Below, in pieces: positions 7,509 to 19,514 of a stretch of DNA of 64,000 nucleotides. This DNA comes from JAWXUE01 sp044432865 (GTDB taxonomy: Bacteria > Bacillota_I > Bacilli_A > Acholeplasmatales > Anaeroplasmataceae). The position numbers and the translations under genes are program-made. Each line of letters opens with the position of its first letter. Positions within the stretch are counted from its first letter, which is position 1. The DNA lies in NCBI GenBank assembly GCA_044432865.1, contig JAWXUF010000002.1, positions 11,335-75,334 on the forward strand, written 5' to 3'. Under the pieces are notes generated by a model. The model was not told the origin of the DNA. It did not search any database and saw only the letters and a program-made list of their open reading frames with translations.

Positions 7509-9157
7509 TACCTCACACCCTCTCTTGGAATTCTAACTCTTACTACAGTACCTTTGCCAACTACACTAGCAAACTCAATATCTGCACCAATTAACATTTT
7601 TAATCTTCTACTTATATTACTTAAACCAGTACCTTTAATATTTACTTTCGTATCAAACCCTGGTCCATTATCACTTACTTCTATTATAATATGTTTTGCT
7701 GTAATAAAAGATTTTATTATTACAAATCCTATACCCTCTGAATTTTTAGAAACACCATGTTTTACAGCATTTTCTACAATCGGTTGAATACATAATGGTG
7801 GAACTTGAAAATTAATATATTTTAATTCATATACTATTTCCATCTTTGGAAATCTTATTGTTTCTAGATACACATAATTTCTAATATGCTCCATCTCAGA
7901 AGCAAAATCTACTAACTCTGATGATTCAATACACTTCATATTTTGTCTTAGATATCTTGAAAATCTAATAACAGCCATGTCAGCTTGTTGGGGATTTACT
8001 TTACATAAAAGACTAATAGAATTTAATGCATTATATAAGAAATGTGGTTTAATTTGACTTAAAAGTATCGAAGATGATAATCTAGCATTCTCTTCAGATA
8101 AATAAGTACGATAATCTTCTTTTTTAATGTATTCTTTAACTACTCTACTAATAGAATATATATACACTACTAATAAACAAATTGATATATACATACCACT
8201 AGGACCTGTTATACCCATAACAACAAGGCTAAGTACTTCGAATATAAAACCAACACAACATATAAATAATGAATTTATAAATATAGAAGCAAATTTATTC
8301 TTTGTATCTTTTGTAGCTCTTCTCGTTAATATCATTATACCAATAAAATATAAAATTGTTAATAGAATTATTACAAAATTCATAATTAAAATCACTTCTA
8401 CTCCAATTTCACCTAAAATATACGTTATAACTCCTAATAATGTAAATAATATAGTTGTTACAATTGCTAAAATTTTACTGAATTTTGATTTATCGAATGT
8501 TAAAGATGTTAATGCAGCACTAATTGGGAATAAGAAGACACAATAATTTCTAAAATATGACAATACGTCATTATTAAATAAGTAAAGAATGAAATCAACT
8601 TGTACTAAACACCATAAACTTACTGATAAGAAAAATATAGAAAACCCAACAACTAACCAACTTCTTTGTTTTAAAACAAATCCATAAGCTGTTAATAGAA
8701 CAATTACAATAGCAACGAATACCATCATTAAATTCACTACAAGTAGCAATATATCTTTAACAAGAAAATGATTTAATATTGCCGCTTCCTCACCAATGAA
8801 AACTTGAGTTACTTGTGTTAATAAACCTGCAGTACTATCAAATGTAATTACTACTTCAATATTTTCCCCTGTTATTTCAACACAATATATACTGTTTACA
8901 GAATGATCACTATCAAAACTTTCAACTAGTACATCATCAAAATAAACTTTAACTCCATTTGCATTTGTGAAAAAATACATTTTTTCATTTTCATCAGCAA
9001 AGTCAACAACAAATGTAATTTCACTTCTTGATGATGATTTAGCAACATTATAAACTGTTGCTTCAGTTGTTAAATAAAGATTTGTAAAAGTCATTATACA
9101 TATAAAAAGAACTATAAATACTGCGCTAAAAATTTTTATTAATATATTCTTTAACAT
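7508..9157 (-). CDS. Sensor histidine kinase (7TM-type, LytS-like catalytic part)
   Basis: 549 residues. One membrane segment at 8-28 and an outer beta-rich domain (about 30-125) are followed by six to seven membrane helices (about 133-340). The catalytic part is of the His_kinase/HATPase_c type: phospho-acceptor H372 in IKPHFLYNALNSI, N box VENAVKHG (N463), and G boxes DNGPGFD and GTGLSNI. The layout matches 7TMR-DISM-like sensors that read an extracellular signal. It is encoded upstream of its response regulator in one operon. Confidence 0.88.
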   Translation of the reverse strand: MLKNILIKIFSAVFIVLFICIMTFTNLYLTTEATVYNVAKSSSRSEITFVVDFADENEKMYFFTNANGVKVYFDDVLVESFDSDHSVNSIYCVEITGENIEVVITFDSTAGLLTQVTQVFIGEEAAILNHFLVKDILLLVVNLMMVFVAIVIVLLTAYGFVLKQRSWLVVGFSIFFLSVSLWCLVQVDFILYLFNNDVLSYFRNYCVFLFPISAALTSLTFDKSKFSKILAIVTTILFTLLGVITYILGEIGVEVILIMNFVIILLTILYFIGIMILTRRATKDTKNKFASIFINSLFICCVGFIFEVLSLVVMGITGPSGMYISICLLVVYIYSISRVVKEYIKKEDYRTYLSEENARLSSSILLSQIKPHFLYNALNSISLLCKVNPQQADMAVIRFSRYLRQNMKCIESSELVDFASEMEHIRNYVYLETIRFPKMEIVYELKYINFQVPPLCIQPIVENAVKHGVSKNSEGIGFVIIKSFITAKHIIIEVSDNGPGFDTKVNIKGTGLSNISRRLKMLIGADIEFASVVGKGTVVRVRIPREGVR

Positions 9158-9231
9158 TTAACTTTTCACCCTTTACTATTTCGCTTATTACTATTGTTTA
9201 TTTTATTACAAAATGCCTTAAAAAGCAAGAA

Positions 9232-9272
9232 AATTGTCATAAAAACAAAGTTATTTTGTTTTCATGACAATT
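9232..9272 (-). terminator. Hairpin terminator overlapping the acpS end
   Basis: An 18-bp stem with one mismatch (AATTGTCAT...ATGACAATT) holds the acpS stop codon in its loop and is followed by TTCTT on the minus strand. Confidence 0.55.
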
Positions 9273-9589
9273 GCTACTGAATAATTTTTTTCATGTGAAA
9301 TAGATATTTCTAAATTTGTTTTAATTTCATTCTTCATAATGATATATGGAGAACCATTTTCATGATTCAATATACTTATATCATTGTAATTAAAATCTAG
9401 TTTTCCTTCTTTGAATACCTTGAATATTGCCTCTTTTGCTGCAAATCTCGAAGCCAAATATTGTATTTTTCTATCTTCACTGTTAAAACTATTAAATTTT
9501 TCTTGTTCTTTATCAGATAAAATTCTTTTTATAAATTGTTCATCTTTATTAGTCATACGACTATTTTCAACAATATCTATTCCAATCAT
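9251..9589 (-). CDS. acpS: Holo-[acyl-carrier-protein] synthase
   Basis: 112 residues. AcpS transfers 4'-phosphopantetheine from CoA to the serine of acyl carrier protein for fatty-acid synthesis. It has the metal-binding GIDIVE (D5) and RFAAKEAIFK (E53) motifs and a C-terminal ISISHEKNYSVAIVM strand. It is slightly short at the N-terminus compared with GIGxDIVE forms, but all key residues are present. The ATG overlaps the whiA stop by 4 bases, so it is the last gene of the hprK operon. Confidence 0.93.
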   Translation of the reverse strand: MIGIDIVENSRMTNKDEQFIKRILSDKEQEKFNSFNSEDRKIQYLASRFAAKEAIFKVFKEGKLDFNYNDISILNHENGSPYIIMKNEIKTNLEISISHEKNYSVAIVMKTK

Positions 9590-10503
9590 TTTTCTCTACC
9601 TTTTTGATGTTCTAATGCTATTTCTTTAATTTTAGAAAATCTATGAGATAATCCTGGTTTCGAAATAACTATTTCATATTTATCCTTGATTATTTCAACT
9701 AATTCTATTAAAGTTGCATCTTCATTTTCTTTTCGTACCTTCATTACTAATAGTAATTTAGGATCTAACTTTTCTAATGGATAATTAAATTCTAGATATT
9801 CAATATATTTTAATTGTTCTAATCCGGCTTTAATTGCTTTTTGTTCATTAGCAACATCACAGTTTATCCTTCTATTTATACTATTTGTAAAATTTCTATT
9901 AATTATTATTTCATCATAATCAAACGCTGACTTACTAGCATCCATTATTCTAATTAAATCTACTATTTTTTCAGACTCTTTTATATATACTATCAATCTT
10001 TCACGTCTTTTTGCTATTTTGCAATTTAAATCATAGTCATTTATCATCTTTTGAAGATAAATAGCTGATGCCATATTTGCACATAGAAATTCAAGGTGGT
10101 ATGACGAAGTATGGGGGTCATTAACTGACCCCCTAACAACAAAATTACCTGCTATACAATGACCTAGTAATTTTTTATCATTGTTTATAATATCTTTATA
10201 ATTAGAATGAATATTAGTTAAGTCGTAATGATTTGAAATTATATAATTATTATCTTTAACTATATAATGTAGATTAGTTGAAATATTTGAACTTTCATTT
10301 TCAATAGTATATTCAACATCACCAAATATTTTTTTTAGTACAAATACAAAGTATTCACCAACTTCATTTATTGATGTTGAAAATCTAATTAATCCATCTT
10401 CAAATTTAGTAGTCAATAACATACCAAAAAGAAATGCTTCGCATTCCTTCTTGTTTTTTTTATTATTGATTATTTCTGTTTTTACACTTAACGCAAAACT
10501 CAT
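9586..10503 (-). CDS. whiA: WhiA-family DNA-binding regulator
   Basis: 305 residues. The N-terminal two thirds is the LAGLIDADG-like WhiA domain (SFALSVKTEIINNK, GNFVVRGSVNDP, YHLEFLCANMASA) and the C-terminal 85 residues are the WhiA HTH (IELVEIIKDKYEIVISKPGLSHRFSKI). In Firmicutes WhiA influences cell division and chromosome segregation; in actinomycetes it drives sporulation. It sits directly after the Lgt-HAD gene (2-base gap) and before acpS in the hprK operon. Confidence 0.93.
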   Translation of the reverse strand: MSFALSVKTEIINNKKNKKECEAFLFGMLLTTKFEDGLIRFSTSINEVGEYFVFVLKKIFGDVEYTIENESSNISTNLHYIVKDNNYIISNHYDLTNIHSNYKDIINNDKKLLGHCIAGNFVVRGSVNDPHTSSYHLEFLCANMASAIYLQKMINDYDLNCKIAKRRERLIVYIKESEKIVDLIRIMDASKSAFDYDEIIINRNFTNSINRRINCDVANEQKAIKAGLEQLKYIEYLEFNYPLEKLDPKLLLVMKVRKENEDATLIELVEIIKDKYEIVISKPGLSHRFSKIKEIALEHQKGREK

Positions 10504-10505
10504 GA

Positions 10506-11933
10506 TTATACTAAATAAGTTGCATCAGCAAAACTGTTTAATACTTCATCAGCTACAACACCAGTTGTATCACTATTAGCAAATTTACAGTATGCAGTTT
10601 TATATCCATTTCTTGTAGAGAAATTTAAAATTTTTCTATCACTTGAGAACACCATAACACTGAATGGATTATATTGTCTTCCTAATTTACCAATATCATT
10701 TGAATTAATAAAACGACTTACGTATTTATTTAATCCGAAATGGTGGATTTTAATAGCAATTAAATCTGCTGGTAATTTAGAAATAATAATGATTTCATTA
10801 TTTTCTTTAGCAATTTGTTGGAATGTATATTCAACACCTCTATACATTTCAGTTAATAACTCATGATTTTCTTTTGTAAATTGTACATATCTTTTTAATC
10901 TTTCACCATCTAAAGCGATTTGTGGATCATCATATACAGATAAACCATGTGCTTTACTTAAAGTTTCACCATAAGCAGCATTTACTAATTTATCAGCTTT
11001 GATAATTGTTTGATCTAAATCGAATACATAACATTGTAATGATCTTTCTCTAATTTCGTTGCAAGCATGGAAATAAGATTGTTGATCAGATTTAAGATGT
11101 TTTACAACTAAGTAAACAACACCAGTAATAGCAATTACAATTGGTACTAATAAGTTAAGATTAAATCCTAAACCAAATGCATAAGCTTCTGGATTTCTGA
11201 ATAATTCAACTAAAACTAAGTTACCAATACCGTACCATACTAAATAAACACCAAAGAATGCGCCAACTTGTAATCTAGTTTTCATTCTTCTTAACATTAA
11301 AATAATAATTAATCCTAATCCTAACCAACATGCTTCATATAAGAAGAATGCATGGAAAGTAGCTCCATCAACAGTTAATTTGTTGATAATGAACTGTGGT
11401 AAGAAACTCATTGTACTTGGATCAACAGCAACACCAAATAACTGTCCGTTAAAGAAGTTACCGATTAATGCTGAAATTTGAATAATAATCATTGCTGGAG
11501 CAATAATATCTAACATTTTGAATGCATTGATTTTATGTTTGTTTGCAAATAACGCAATTAATAATGCAGCTACAGCTAAACCAGCAAAAATATTTAATCC
11601 ACCATCTTGAATATCTAAAGCTGCAGTAAATTTATCTACAAACCCTAAAAATTCTCCAGTTACTAAATTCCAATTAAAGATTAAGTAGATAATTCTTGCA
11701 GCAACTACTGTTACAGGAATTAATACTAATAATCCATTTTTAATGTGTGCTTTAGCCACACCTAATCTTTTCGCTTCTCTTAATGCAACAATTACCGCTA
11801 AAACTACACCGATAATTAAACACACTGAGTACATCATTAATAAGTTGATAGGTTCTTCAGTTGCAATTGTAAAAAATTCCTTAAAATTATCTCCAAAAAA
11901 CCATGAACCAAGAATTATATTTAATAAATTCAT
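10506..11933 (-). CDS. Degenerate Lgt-like membrane domain fused to a HAD-like domain
   Basis: 475 residues. Residues 25-280 are a multi-pass Lgt-type membrane domain, clearly related to the true Lgt encoded at 13067. The key positions are changed: GRWGNFFNQE of the true enzyme is ALIGNFFNGQ here (Arg lost at L156, Glu replaced by Gln), and YGIGR is YGIGN (Arg lost at N238). Residues 300-475 are a soluble HAD-type domain with CYVFDLDQT (D305, D307) and a motif II-like IIISK. Diacylglyceryl transferase activity is therefore unlikely, while a phosphatase or phosphotransferase activity in the tail is plausible. It lies one base after hprK and two bases before whiA. Confidence 0.8.
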   Translation of the reverse strand: MNLLNIILGSWFFGDNFKEFFTIATEEPINLLMMYSVCLIIGVVLAVIVALREAKRLGVAKAHIKNGLLVLIPVTVVAARIIYLIFNWNLVTGEFLGFVDKFTAALDIQDGGLNIFAGLAVAALLIALFANKHKINAFKMLDIIAPAMIIIQISALIGNFFNGQLFGVAVDPSTMSFLPQFIINKLTVDGATFHAFFLYEACWLGLGLIIILMLRRMKTRLQVGAFFGVYLVWYGIGNLVLVELFRNPEAYAFGLGFNLNLLVPIVIAITGVVYLVVKHLKSDQQSYFHACNEIRERSLQCYVFDLDQTIIKADKLVNAAYGETLSKAHGLSVYDDPQIALDGERLKRYVQFTKENHELLTEMYRGVEYTFQQIAKENNEIIIISKLPADLIAIKIHHFGLNKYVSRFINSNDIGKLGRQYNPFSVMVFSSDRKILNFSTRNGYKTAYCKFANSDTTGVVADEVLNSFADATYLV

Positions 11934-11934
11934 T

Positions 11935-12855
11935 TTACTTTCCTCCTCTTGCTAAAGAATTAATCTTATTGATAAATTCATCAGCTCCATTATATCCCAT
12001 ATATTTTAGTTTTTCGTTTGCTGCAGCTGATTCAACTAACAACGCAACGTTTCTACCAGGAAGTACAGGAATTACTACCTTTGTTACTTCTGTATTGAAA
12101 AATTTAGATTTTAAAGTATCGATACCTAATCTATCATACACTTTATTTCCATCCCATTTTTCAAGTTCAACTACTAATCTTATTCTTTTTTTATCACGGA
12201 ATGATTGCGCACCAAACATTTGGATATAGTTCACTATACCAATTCCGCGTATTTCCATAAATCCTTGTTGGACTTTAGGAGATGAACCGATTAATACTCC
12301 AACTTCTTTTTCAAACATTTCAATTCTATCATCTGCTACAAGCTGATGACCACGTTTGATAAGTTCTAAAGCTGTTTCACTTTTACCAATTCCACTCTTA
12401 CCAATAATTAGAGTACCCATTCCATTAATGTCTACTAATACACCATGAACACTTTTCTTTATAGTTAATATTTCTTGTAAATAACTATAAACTTTTGAAC
12501 TTAATGCTGTAGTAGTTAATTCGCTTCTAAATACAGGTATATTGTATTTATCACCTAATTCGATAACAAAATTTGGCACATCAACATTTCTAGAAAATAA
12601 AAATGCTGGTGGATTTTTTTTAAATAACATCTCAAAACGCTCTAGAGCAGTTTTTTTATCAAGTGTATTTAAAAAACTACATTCTTTTGAACCAAGTAAT
12701 ATTAATTTTGTTTGTTCAAAGAAATCCCAAAATCCTGCTAACTCCATTCCTGGACGGTTAATCATATCATCTTCGATGCAATTAGTTAACCCTTTTTCTC
12801 CGGCAACAATGGAAAATCCCATTGCATCTTTAACTTCTTTTAATGTTAGTCCCAT
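11935..12855 (-). CDS. hprK: HPr kinase/phosphorylase
   Basis: 306 residues from the ATG at 12853-12855, chosen because AAAGGAG sits 6 bases upstream and the length then fits the family; the open frame extends 32 codons further upstream without a ribosome site. HprK phosphorylates and dephosphorylates Ser46 of HPr and so governs carbon catabolite control. It has H138 in VHGVLVDI, Walker A GKSGIGKS (152-159), VADDR and the HprK signature MEIRGIGIVNY. It heads an operon with the Lgt-HAD fusion, whiA and acpS. Confidence 0.95.
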   Translation of the reverse strand: MGLTLKEVKDAMGFSIVAGEKGLTNCIEDDMINRPGMELAGFWDFFEQTKLILLGSKECSFLNTLDKKTALERFEMLFKKNPPAFLFSRNVDVPNFVIELGDKYNIPVFRSELTTTALSSKVYSYLQEILTIKKSVHGVLVDINGMGTLIIGKSGIGKSETALELIKRGHQLVADDRIEMFEKEVGVLIGSSPKVQQGFMEIRGIGIVNYIQMFGAQSFRDKKRIRLVVELEKWDGNKVYDRLGIDTLKSKFFNTEVTKVVIPVLPGRNVALLVESAAANEKLKYMGYNGADEFINKINSLARGGK

Positions 12856-12941
12856 ATATGCTCCTTTTGCTTTAATAGCTTCATGATAAATATAGAGTAA
12901 TAGTAAAAACCGGATGACGAAGTTAATAACTTCTCTTTCAT

Positions 12942-12970
12942 ATTTTAACATTTTATTTGATTAATGTTAA
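12942..12970 (-). promoter_or_regulatory. Promoter of hprK operon
   Basis: Minus-strand TTAACA (12965-12970), 17-base spacer, TAAAAT (12942-12947), leaving a leader of about 80 bases before the hprK start. Confidence 0.5.
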
Positions 12971-13066
12971 GTGTATAAACCATTTTTTTACATAAAAGTT
13001 AATTTTAAGTCTAAAATACACTTTTTTTGCACTTTATTTCAACGCAGTTTTTTCTCTATTTAATGT

Positions 13067-14125
13067 TTATTCGATTTTTCCATCTGTTTCTTGATTTTCA
13101 TCTTCTTGTTCTGTTGTTTCTGTATCATCTTCAGTTTTTCTCATATTTTTTAGGTATACTGAGTTGTCAGTTTCTTCATCTAATTCCAAAAATTTTCTAA
13201 TTTTCATACGAATCATTTGTGTAAAAGGAACACTTTCTTTTGTTTCTTCAGTTTTAGTTACTACTGTACCATCTTCAGTGACAACAGTATTTTCTTCAAT
13301 TTGTCCAACATATGTTTTTTGAGGGAAACAAATATGTTTTACAATTAAATAAATAATACCACCAATAGCAAACAATGCAGGTATTAATATATTAACTCTA
13401 ATATCCCCCCACATTAACGCATCAGTTCTAAAAGGTTCGATTAATGTAGCTCTACCAATTCCATACCATATTAAATAAAAACCAATAAAATCTCCAATTT
13501 GAATTTGTTTGAATTTTCTTCTAGCAACCATTATGATTGCAACACCAACTAAATTCCATAACGATTCATATAAAAACGTAGGATGATAGTATTGTCCACC
13601 TATTTGCATTTTATCCATTATAAAATCCGGTAATATTTTATACATAAAATCAACATTTTTAATTACTCCACCGTGTGCTTCTTGATTGAAGAAATTACCC
13701 CATCTACCACACGCCTGAGCAATTAACATACCTGGAGCTAATAAATCCATTACATTTAAAATATTAATTTTTTTGAGTTTACACCAAACTATTACAAATA
13801 TTACAGCAGCAATAATACCACCTGTTATAGCTAGTCCACCTTCTGTTATAGCAAACGCATTTCCTAATGTACCAAATATATCACCTTTAACATAATATTT
13901 ATCCCATTCAAATATTACATAATATAATCTAGCACCAACTATACCAATAGGTAATCCAAATAAAATACCGTCAAGTATTTTATTTGTATCTAATGCTAAT
14001 TTTCTTGCTTCTTTAATCGAAACATATCCAGCAATCAAAGCACCCATTAAAATACAAAAAGCATACATTGTAATAGTAACAGACCCAATTCTTAAAAATT
14101 CATCAAATGATCCAAAAAACTCCAT
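13067..14125 (-). CDS. lgt: Prolipoprotein diacylglyceryl transferase
   Basis: 352 residues. Lgt moves diacylglycerol from phosphatidylglycerol to the lipobox cysteine of prolipoproteins. About seven membrane helices are visible. The signature GRWGNFFNQEAHGG (R141, E149) and YGIGRATLIEPFR carry the essential arginines and glutamates, so this is the active copy. A charged cytosolic tail of about 80 residues, rich in Glu and Thr, extends past the usual family end. It follows uvrA by 12 bases. Its likely substrates include the lipoprotein encoded at 5373. Confidence 0.95.
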   Translation of the reverse strand: MEFFGSFDEFLRIGSVTITMYAFCILMGALIAGYVSIKEARKLALDTNKILDGILFGLPIGIVGARLYYVIFEWDKYYVKGDIFGTLGNAFAITEGGLAITGGIIAAVIFVIVWCKLKKINILNVMDLLAPGMLIAQACGRWGNFFNQEAHGGVIKNVDFMYKILPDFIMDKMQIGGQYYHPTFLYESLWNLVGVAIIMVARRKFKQIQIGDFIGFYLIWYGIGRATLIEPFRTDALMWGDIRVNILIPALFAIGGIIYLIVKHICFPQKTYVGQIEENTVVTEDGTVVTKTEETKESVPFTQMIRMKIRKFLELDEETDNSVYLKNMRKTEDDTETTEQEDENQETDGKIE

Positions 14126-14137
14126 GTTTTCAACTCC

Positions 14138-16954
14138 TTAATTTTCTAAGTGTTTTTTCAAGTACATACCTGTATGTGATTTAGCACATTTAGTAAGTCC
14201 TTTTACATCACCTTTATATAAAACAGTTCCACCATTTTTTCCACCTTCAGGACCTATATCAATAATATGGTCTGCAAGTTTAATTACATCTAGGTTATGC
14301 TCAATGATAATTACTGTAGCTTTACTATCAGCTAATTTATTTATCATTAACATCAATCTTTTAATATCATCAATATGTAAACCAGTAGTAGGTTCATCTA
14401 AAATATAAACTGTCTTCTCATTTACTTTTGAATTTAATTCAGTAGCAAGTTTAATTCTTTGAGCTTCTCCACCTGATAATGTTGTTGATGATTGACCTAA
14501 CTTAATATATCCTAACCCAATTTCAAATAATGTTTGTAATTTATTTTTTATTTTAGGGATATTTTCAAAAAATTCTAATCCGTCTTCAACAGTCATTTCT
14601 AATACATCTGAAATAGTTTTATCTTTATACATAACTTTTAATGTTTCACTGTTATATCTCTTACCTTTACACACTTCACATGCAACATAAACATCAGGTA
14701 AGAAATTCATAGAAATTCTTTTTACACCATCTCCACTACAAGCTTCACATCTACCACCACGTACATTAAAACTAAATCTACCTTTTTCGTATCCTCTAAC
14801 TTTACTTTCATTTGTTTTAGCAAATAAATCTCTTATGTCATCAAATACACCAGTATATGTAGCAGGATTACTTCTTGGAGTACGTCCAATAGGTGATTGA
14901 GAAATATCAATTATACGATCAATGTTTTCTACACCTTCTATTGTATCACAAATACCAGGAATAATCTTTTTACTTTTATAAAGTTTCACATAAATATTTT
15001 TATATAATACCTCGTTTACTAATGATGATTTACCACTACCACTAACTCCAGTAACACAAGTTATTACACCCATCGGAAATTCTACAGTTATATTTTTAAG
15101 ATTATTTTGTTTAGCTTTAATTACTTTTAACGTCTTATCTAAAGGCTTTCTTTTTTCTTTAGGTATTTCAATACTCATTTTCTTACTTAAATATAATCCG
15201 GTTAAACTATTAGGATTATCCATAACTTCTTGTGGTGTTCCTTGTGCAACAATTTGACCACCATGCACTCCAGCTCTAGGTCCAATATCTACTAAATAAT
15301 CTGCTTCTAACATAGTTTCATCATCGTGTTCTACAACAATTAATGTATTTCCTATGTCTCTCATTTCTTTTAAAGTATTAATTAATCTAGCGTTATCTCT
15401 TTGATGTAATCCAATAGATGGCTCATCAAGTACATATAAAACTCCTGTTAATCTAGAACCAATTTGTGTAGCAAGTCTAATCCTTTGTGCTTCACCACCA
15501 GATAAAGTACCACTTTCTCTTGATAATGTTAAGTATTCTAATCCAACATTTTTTAAGAATCCTAATCTATCTAGTATTTCTTTAACTACATTATTAGCAA
15601 TAACTTGTTGTTCATTATTTAAAGTTAAATTACCTAAGAAATCAAAACAATCTTCAATACTCATACTACATACATCATATATATTTTTTTCATTTATAAA
15701 TACATTTAGAACAGATGGATTTAATCTTGCACCATTACATTTAGAACAAGTCTTCTCAATCATATAACCTTCGATCCATTCTCTTATCCATTCAGATGTA
15801 GTTTCAAAGTGTCTTCTTTGTAATGAAGTTAATACACCTTCAAAATATTGAGATTTTTCATGCTTTCTTCCTGAAGTAGATGTTAATTTAAAATCAATAA
15901 TATCAGTTGATCCTATTAATATTATTTCTTGTTTTGCTCTTGTTAATAATCCAAAAGGTACATCCATATCAATTTTATAATACTTACATACTGTTTTAAT
16001 CATACTAGCTTGTAAGTTATCTTCATCCTGATTTTTAAATGGAATTATACAATTCTCATTTAAAGATTTCTTTTCATCTATTACTAAACCTTCTGAAACT
16101 TCTAAATTTACACCAATACCATTACACCCACTACATGCTCCCAATGGACTATTAAATGAAAATAATCTTGGTTCTAATTCAGGTACTGAAAAATCACAAT
16201 GTTTACAACTATAATTTTCAGAGAAATAAAATCTTTCTTCATTATCTACTAAAACTTTAGCTCTACCTTTTGATTTTTTACATGCTAATTCTAGCGCTTC
16301 ATTTAATCTAGTTCTTGAGTCATCTTTTAATACTATTCTATCAATAACTAAATCAATATCATGTTTTTTATTTTTTTCTAACTTTATGTCTTCATCTAAT
16401 GAAACTAATTCTCCATCAATATAAGCACGAATAAATCCATCTTTTAAAAAGTCACTCAACAATGTTTCAAATGTACCTTTTTGTTTTGAAATAATCGGTG
16501 AAGTTATAATTAACTTACTACCTAATTCTAATTCTAAAGTTTTATTTACCATTTCTTCTACTGTTTGACTAACAATAGGAGTTTTATGTGTAGGACAATA
16601 AGGTGTCCCACATCTAGCAAATAATAATCTTAAGTAATCATATATTTCTGTTACAGTACCTACTGTACTTCTAGGATTTTTAGATGTTGTTTTTTGATCA
16701 ATAGAAATCGCCGGAGATAATCCCTCAATACTATCTACATCTGGTTTCTCCATACTTCCTAAAAATTGTCTTGCATAGCTACTTAAAGATTCAACAAATC
16801 TTCTTTGTCCTTCTTGATAAATAGTATCAAATGCTAAAGATGATTTACCACTACCAGACAACCCTGTCATTACTATTAACTTGTTTTTTGGTAATTCAAT
16901 ACTAACATTTTTTAAATTGTTTTCTCTTGCACCTTTTACTATTATCTTATCCAT
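14138..16954 (-). CDS. uvrA: Excinuclease ABC subunit A
   Basis: 938 residues, full length. Two ABC modules are present, with Walker A motifs GLSGSGKSS (about 32-40) and GVSGSGKSS (about 640), and ABC signatures LSGGEAQRIRLA and LSGGEAQRIKLA. Zinc-finger cysteines CKHC...CSGC lie near 253-280 and CEAC...CEVC near 737-770. With UvrB it scans DNA for bulky lesions in nucleotide excision repair. uvrB is not in this window. It begins 2 bases after ligA, so the two repair genes share a transcript. Confidence 0.97.
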   Translation of the reverse strand: MDKIIVKGARENNLKNVSIELPKNKLIVMTGLSGSGKSSLAFDTIYQEGQRRFVESLSSYARQFLGSMEKPDVDSIEGLSPAISIDQKTTSKNPRSTVGTVTEIYDYLRLLFARCGTPYCPTHKTPIVSQTVEEMVNKTLELELGSKLIITSPIISKQKGTFETLLSDFLKDGFIRAYIDGELVSLDEDIKLEKNKKHDIDLVIDRIVLKDDSRTRLNEALELACKKSKGRAKVLVDNEERFYFSENYSCKHCDFSVPELEPRLFSFNSPLGACSGCNGIGVNLEVSEGLVIDEKKSLNENCIIPFKNQDEDNLQASMIKTVCKYYKIDMDVPFGLLTRAKQEIILIGSTDIIDFKLTSTSGRKHEKSQYFEGVLTSLQRRHFETTSEWIREWIEGYMIEKTCSKCNGARLNPSVLNVFINEKNIYDVCSMSIEDCFDFLGNLTLNNEQQVIANNVVKEILDRLGFLKNVGLEYLTLSRESGTLSGGEAQRIRLATQIGSRLTGVLYVLDEPSIGLHQRDNARLINTLKEMRDIGNTLIVVEHDDETMLEADYLVDIGPRAGVHGGQIVAQGTPQEVMDNPNSLTGLYLSKKMSIEIPKEKRKPLDKTLKVIKAKQNNLKNITVEFPMGVITCVTGVSGSGKSSLVNEVLYKNIYVKLYKSKKIIPGICDTIEGVENIDRIIDISQSPIGRTPRSNPATYTGVFDDIRDLFAKTNESKVRGYEKGRFSFNVRGGRCEACSGDGVKRISMNFLPDVYVACEVCKGKRYNSETLKVMYKDKTISDVLEMTVEDGLEFFENIPKIKNKLQTLFEIGLGYIKLGQSSTTLSGGEAQRIKLATELNSKVNEKTVYILDEPTTGLHIDDIKRLMLMINKLADSKATVIIIEHNLDVIKLADHIIDIGPEGGKNGGTVLYKGDVKGLTKCAKSHTGMYLKKHLEN

Positions 16955-16956
16955 AA

Positions 16957-18978
<2,022 letters not shown>

Positions 18979-18990
18979 TTATAAATAAAA

Positions 18991-19012
18991 AATGCACTCG
19001 ATTGAGTGCATT
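18991..19012 (-). terminator. Intrinsic terminator
   Basis: AATGCACTC / GAGTGCATT stem with a 4-base loop followed by TTTTATTT on the minus strand, after the membrane protein gene ending at 19016. Confidence 0.75.
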
Positions 19013-19015
19013 ACA

Positions 19016-19510
19016 TTATAATAAACTTTTTGCTTTTAGTTTTAATTCATCTAATTCATCATATTTTAGTTTTACCTTACTTTTTTTTCTGTTTGATAAA
19101 ACAATTGTTAATACGAATATTAAAGCACTAATAATTCCAGCAACAATAAAATCAGTTGCCCCATCACTTCCTAAAACAAGAAAAAATATAGCAATTAATA
19201 AACTTAACACTTTAACAACAGTAGGTAAAATTCTTATATCTCTCATTTTACCTTTACTTTTATATACACTTAAATTAATACGCATTAAATCAAATAACTT
19301 TTTAGTATATTCATCATCTAATTTTTTGATATCAGCATAATTTTTCATTTCTGTATCTCTACTACATGATATTACAAACTCATTCCTACGATTATACGGA
19401 GTAACACTATCAACATTCCAACCGAAACATCTAGCAGCGTCAATTCTCATATCTAAATCTGTATCTCCACCTGTATCAGCGTGACATAATTCTCTTTTAC
19501 TTTCTACCAT
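19016..19510 (-). CDS. Two-helix membrane protein paired with an XRE regulator
   Basis: 164 residues from the ATG at 19508-19510, which follows AAGGAG at good spacing. The N-terminal half is soluble (CFGWNVDSV, YNRRNEFVISCSRD). Two close membrane helices at about 97-112 and 117-135 follow, then a Lys-rich tail. The open frame continues upstream across the XRE gene in another reading, but that part is not coding. It lies 4 bases after the XRE gene. Unknown function; possibly a sensor partner of the regulator. Confidence 0.65.
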   Translation of the reverse strand: MVESKRELCHADTGGDTDLDMRIDAARCFGWNVDSVTPYNRRNEFVISCSRDTEMKNYADIKKLDDEYTKKLFDLMRINLSVYKSKGKMRDIRILPTVVKVLSLLIAIFFLVLGSDGATDFIVAGIISALIFVLTIVLSNRKKSKVKLKYDELDELKLKAKSLL

Positions 19511-19514
19511 CTTT

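Noticed and set aside
12856..12951. N-terminal extension of HprK
   Set aside because: The extra 32 codons have no ribosome site and do not resemble HprK, whereas the ATG at 12855 has AAAGGAG at ideal spacing.
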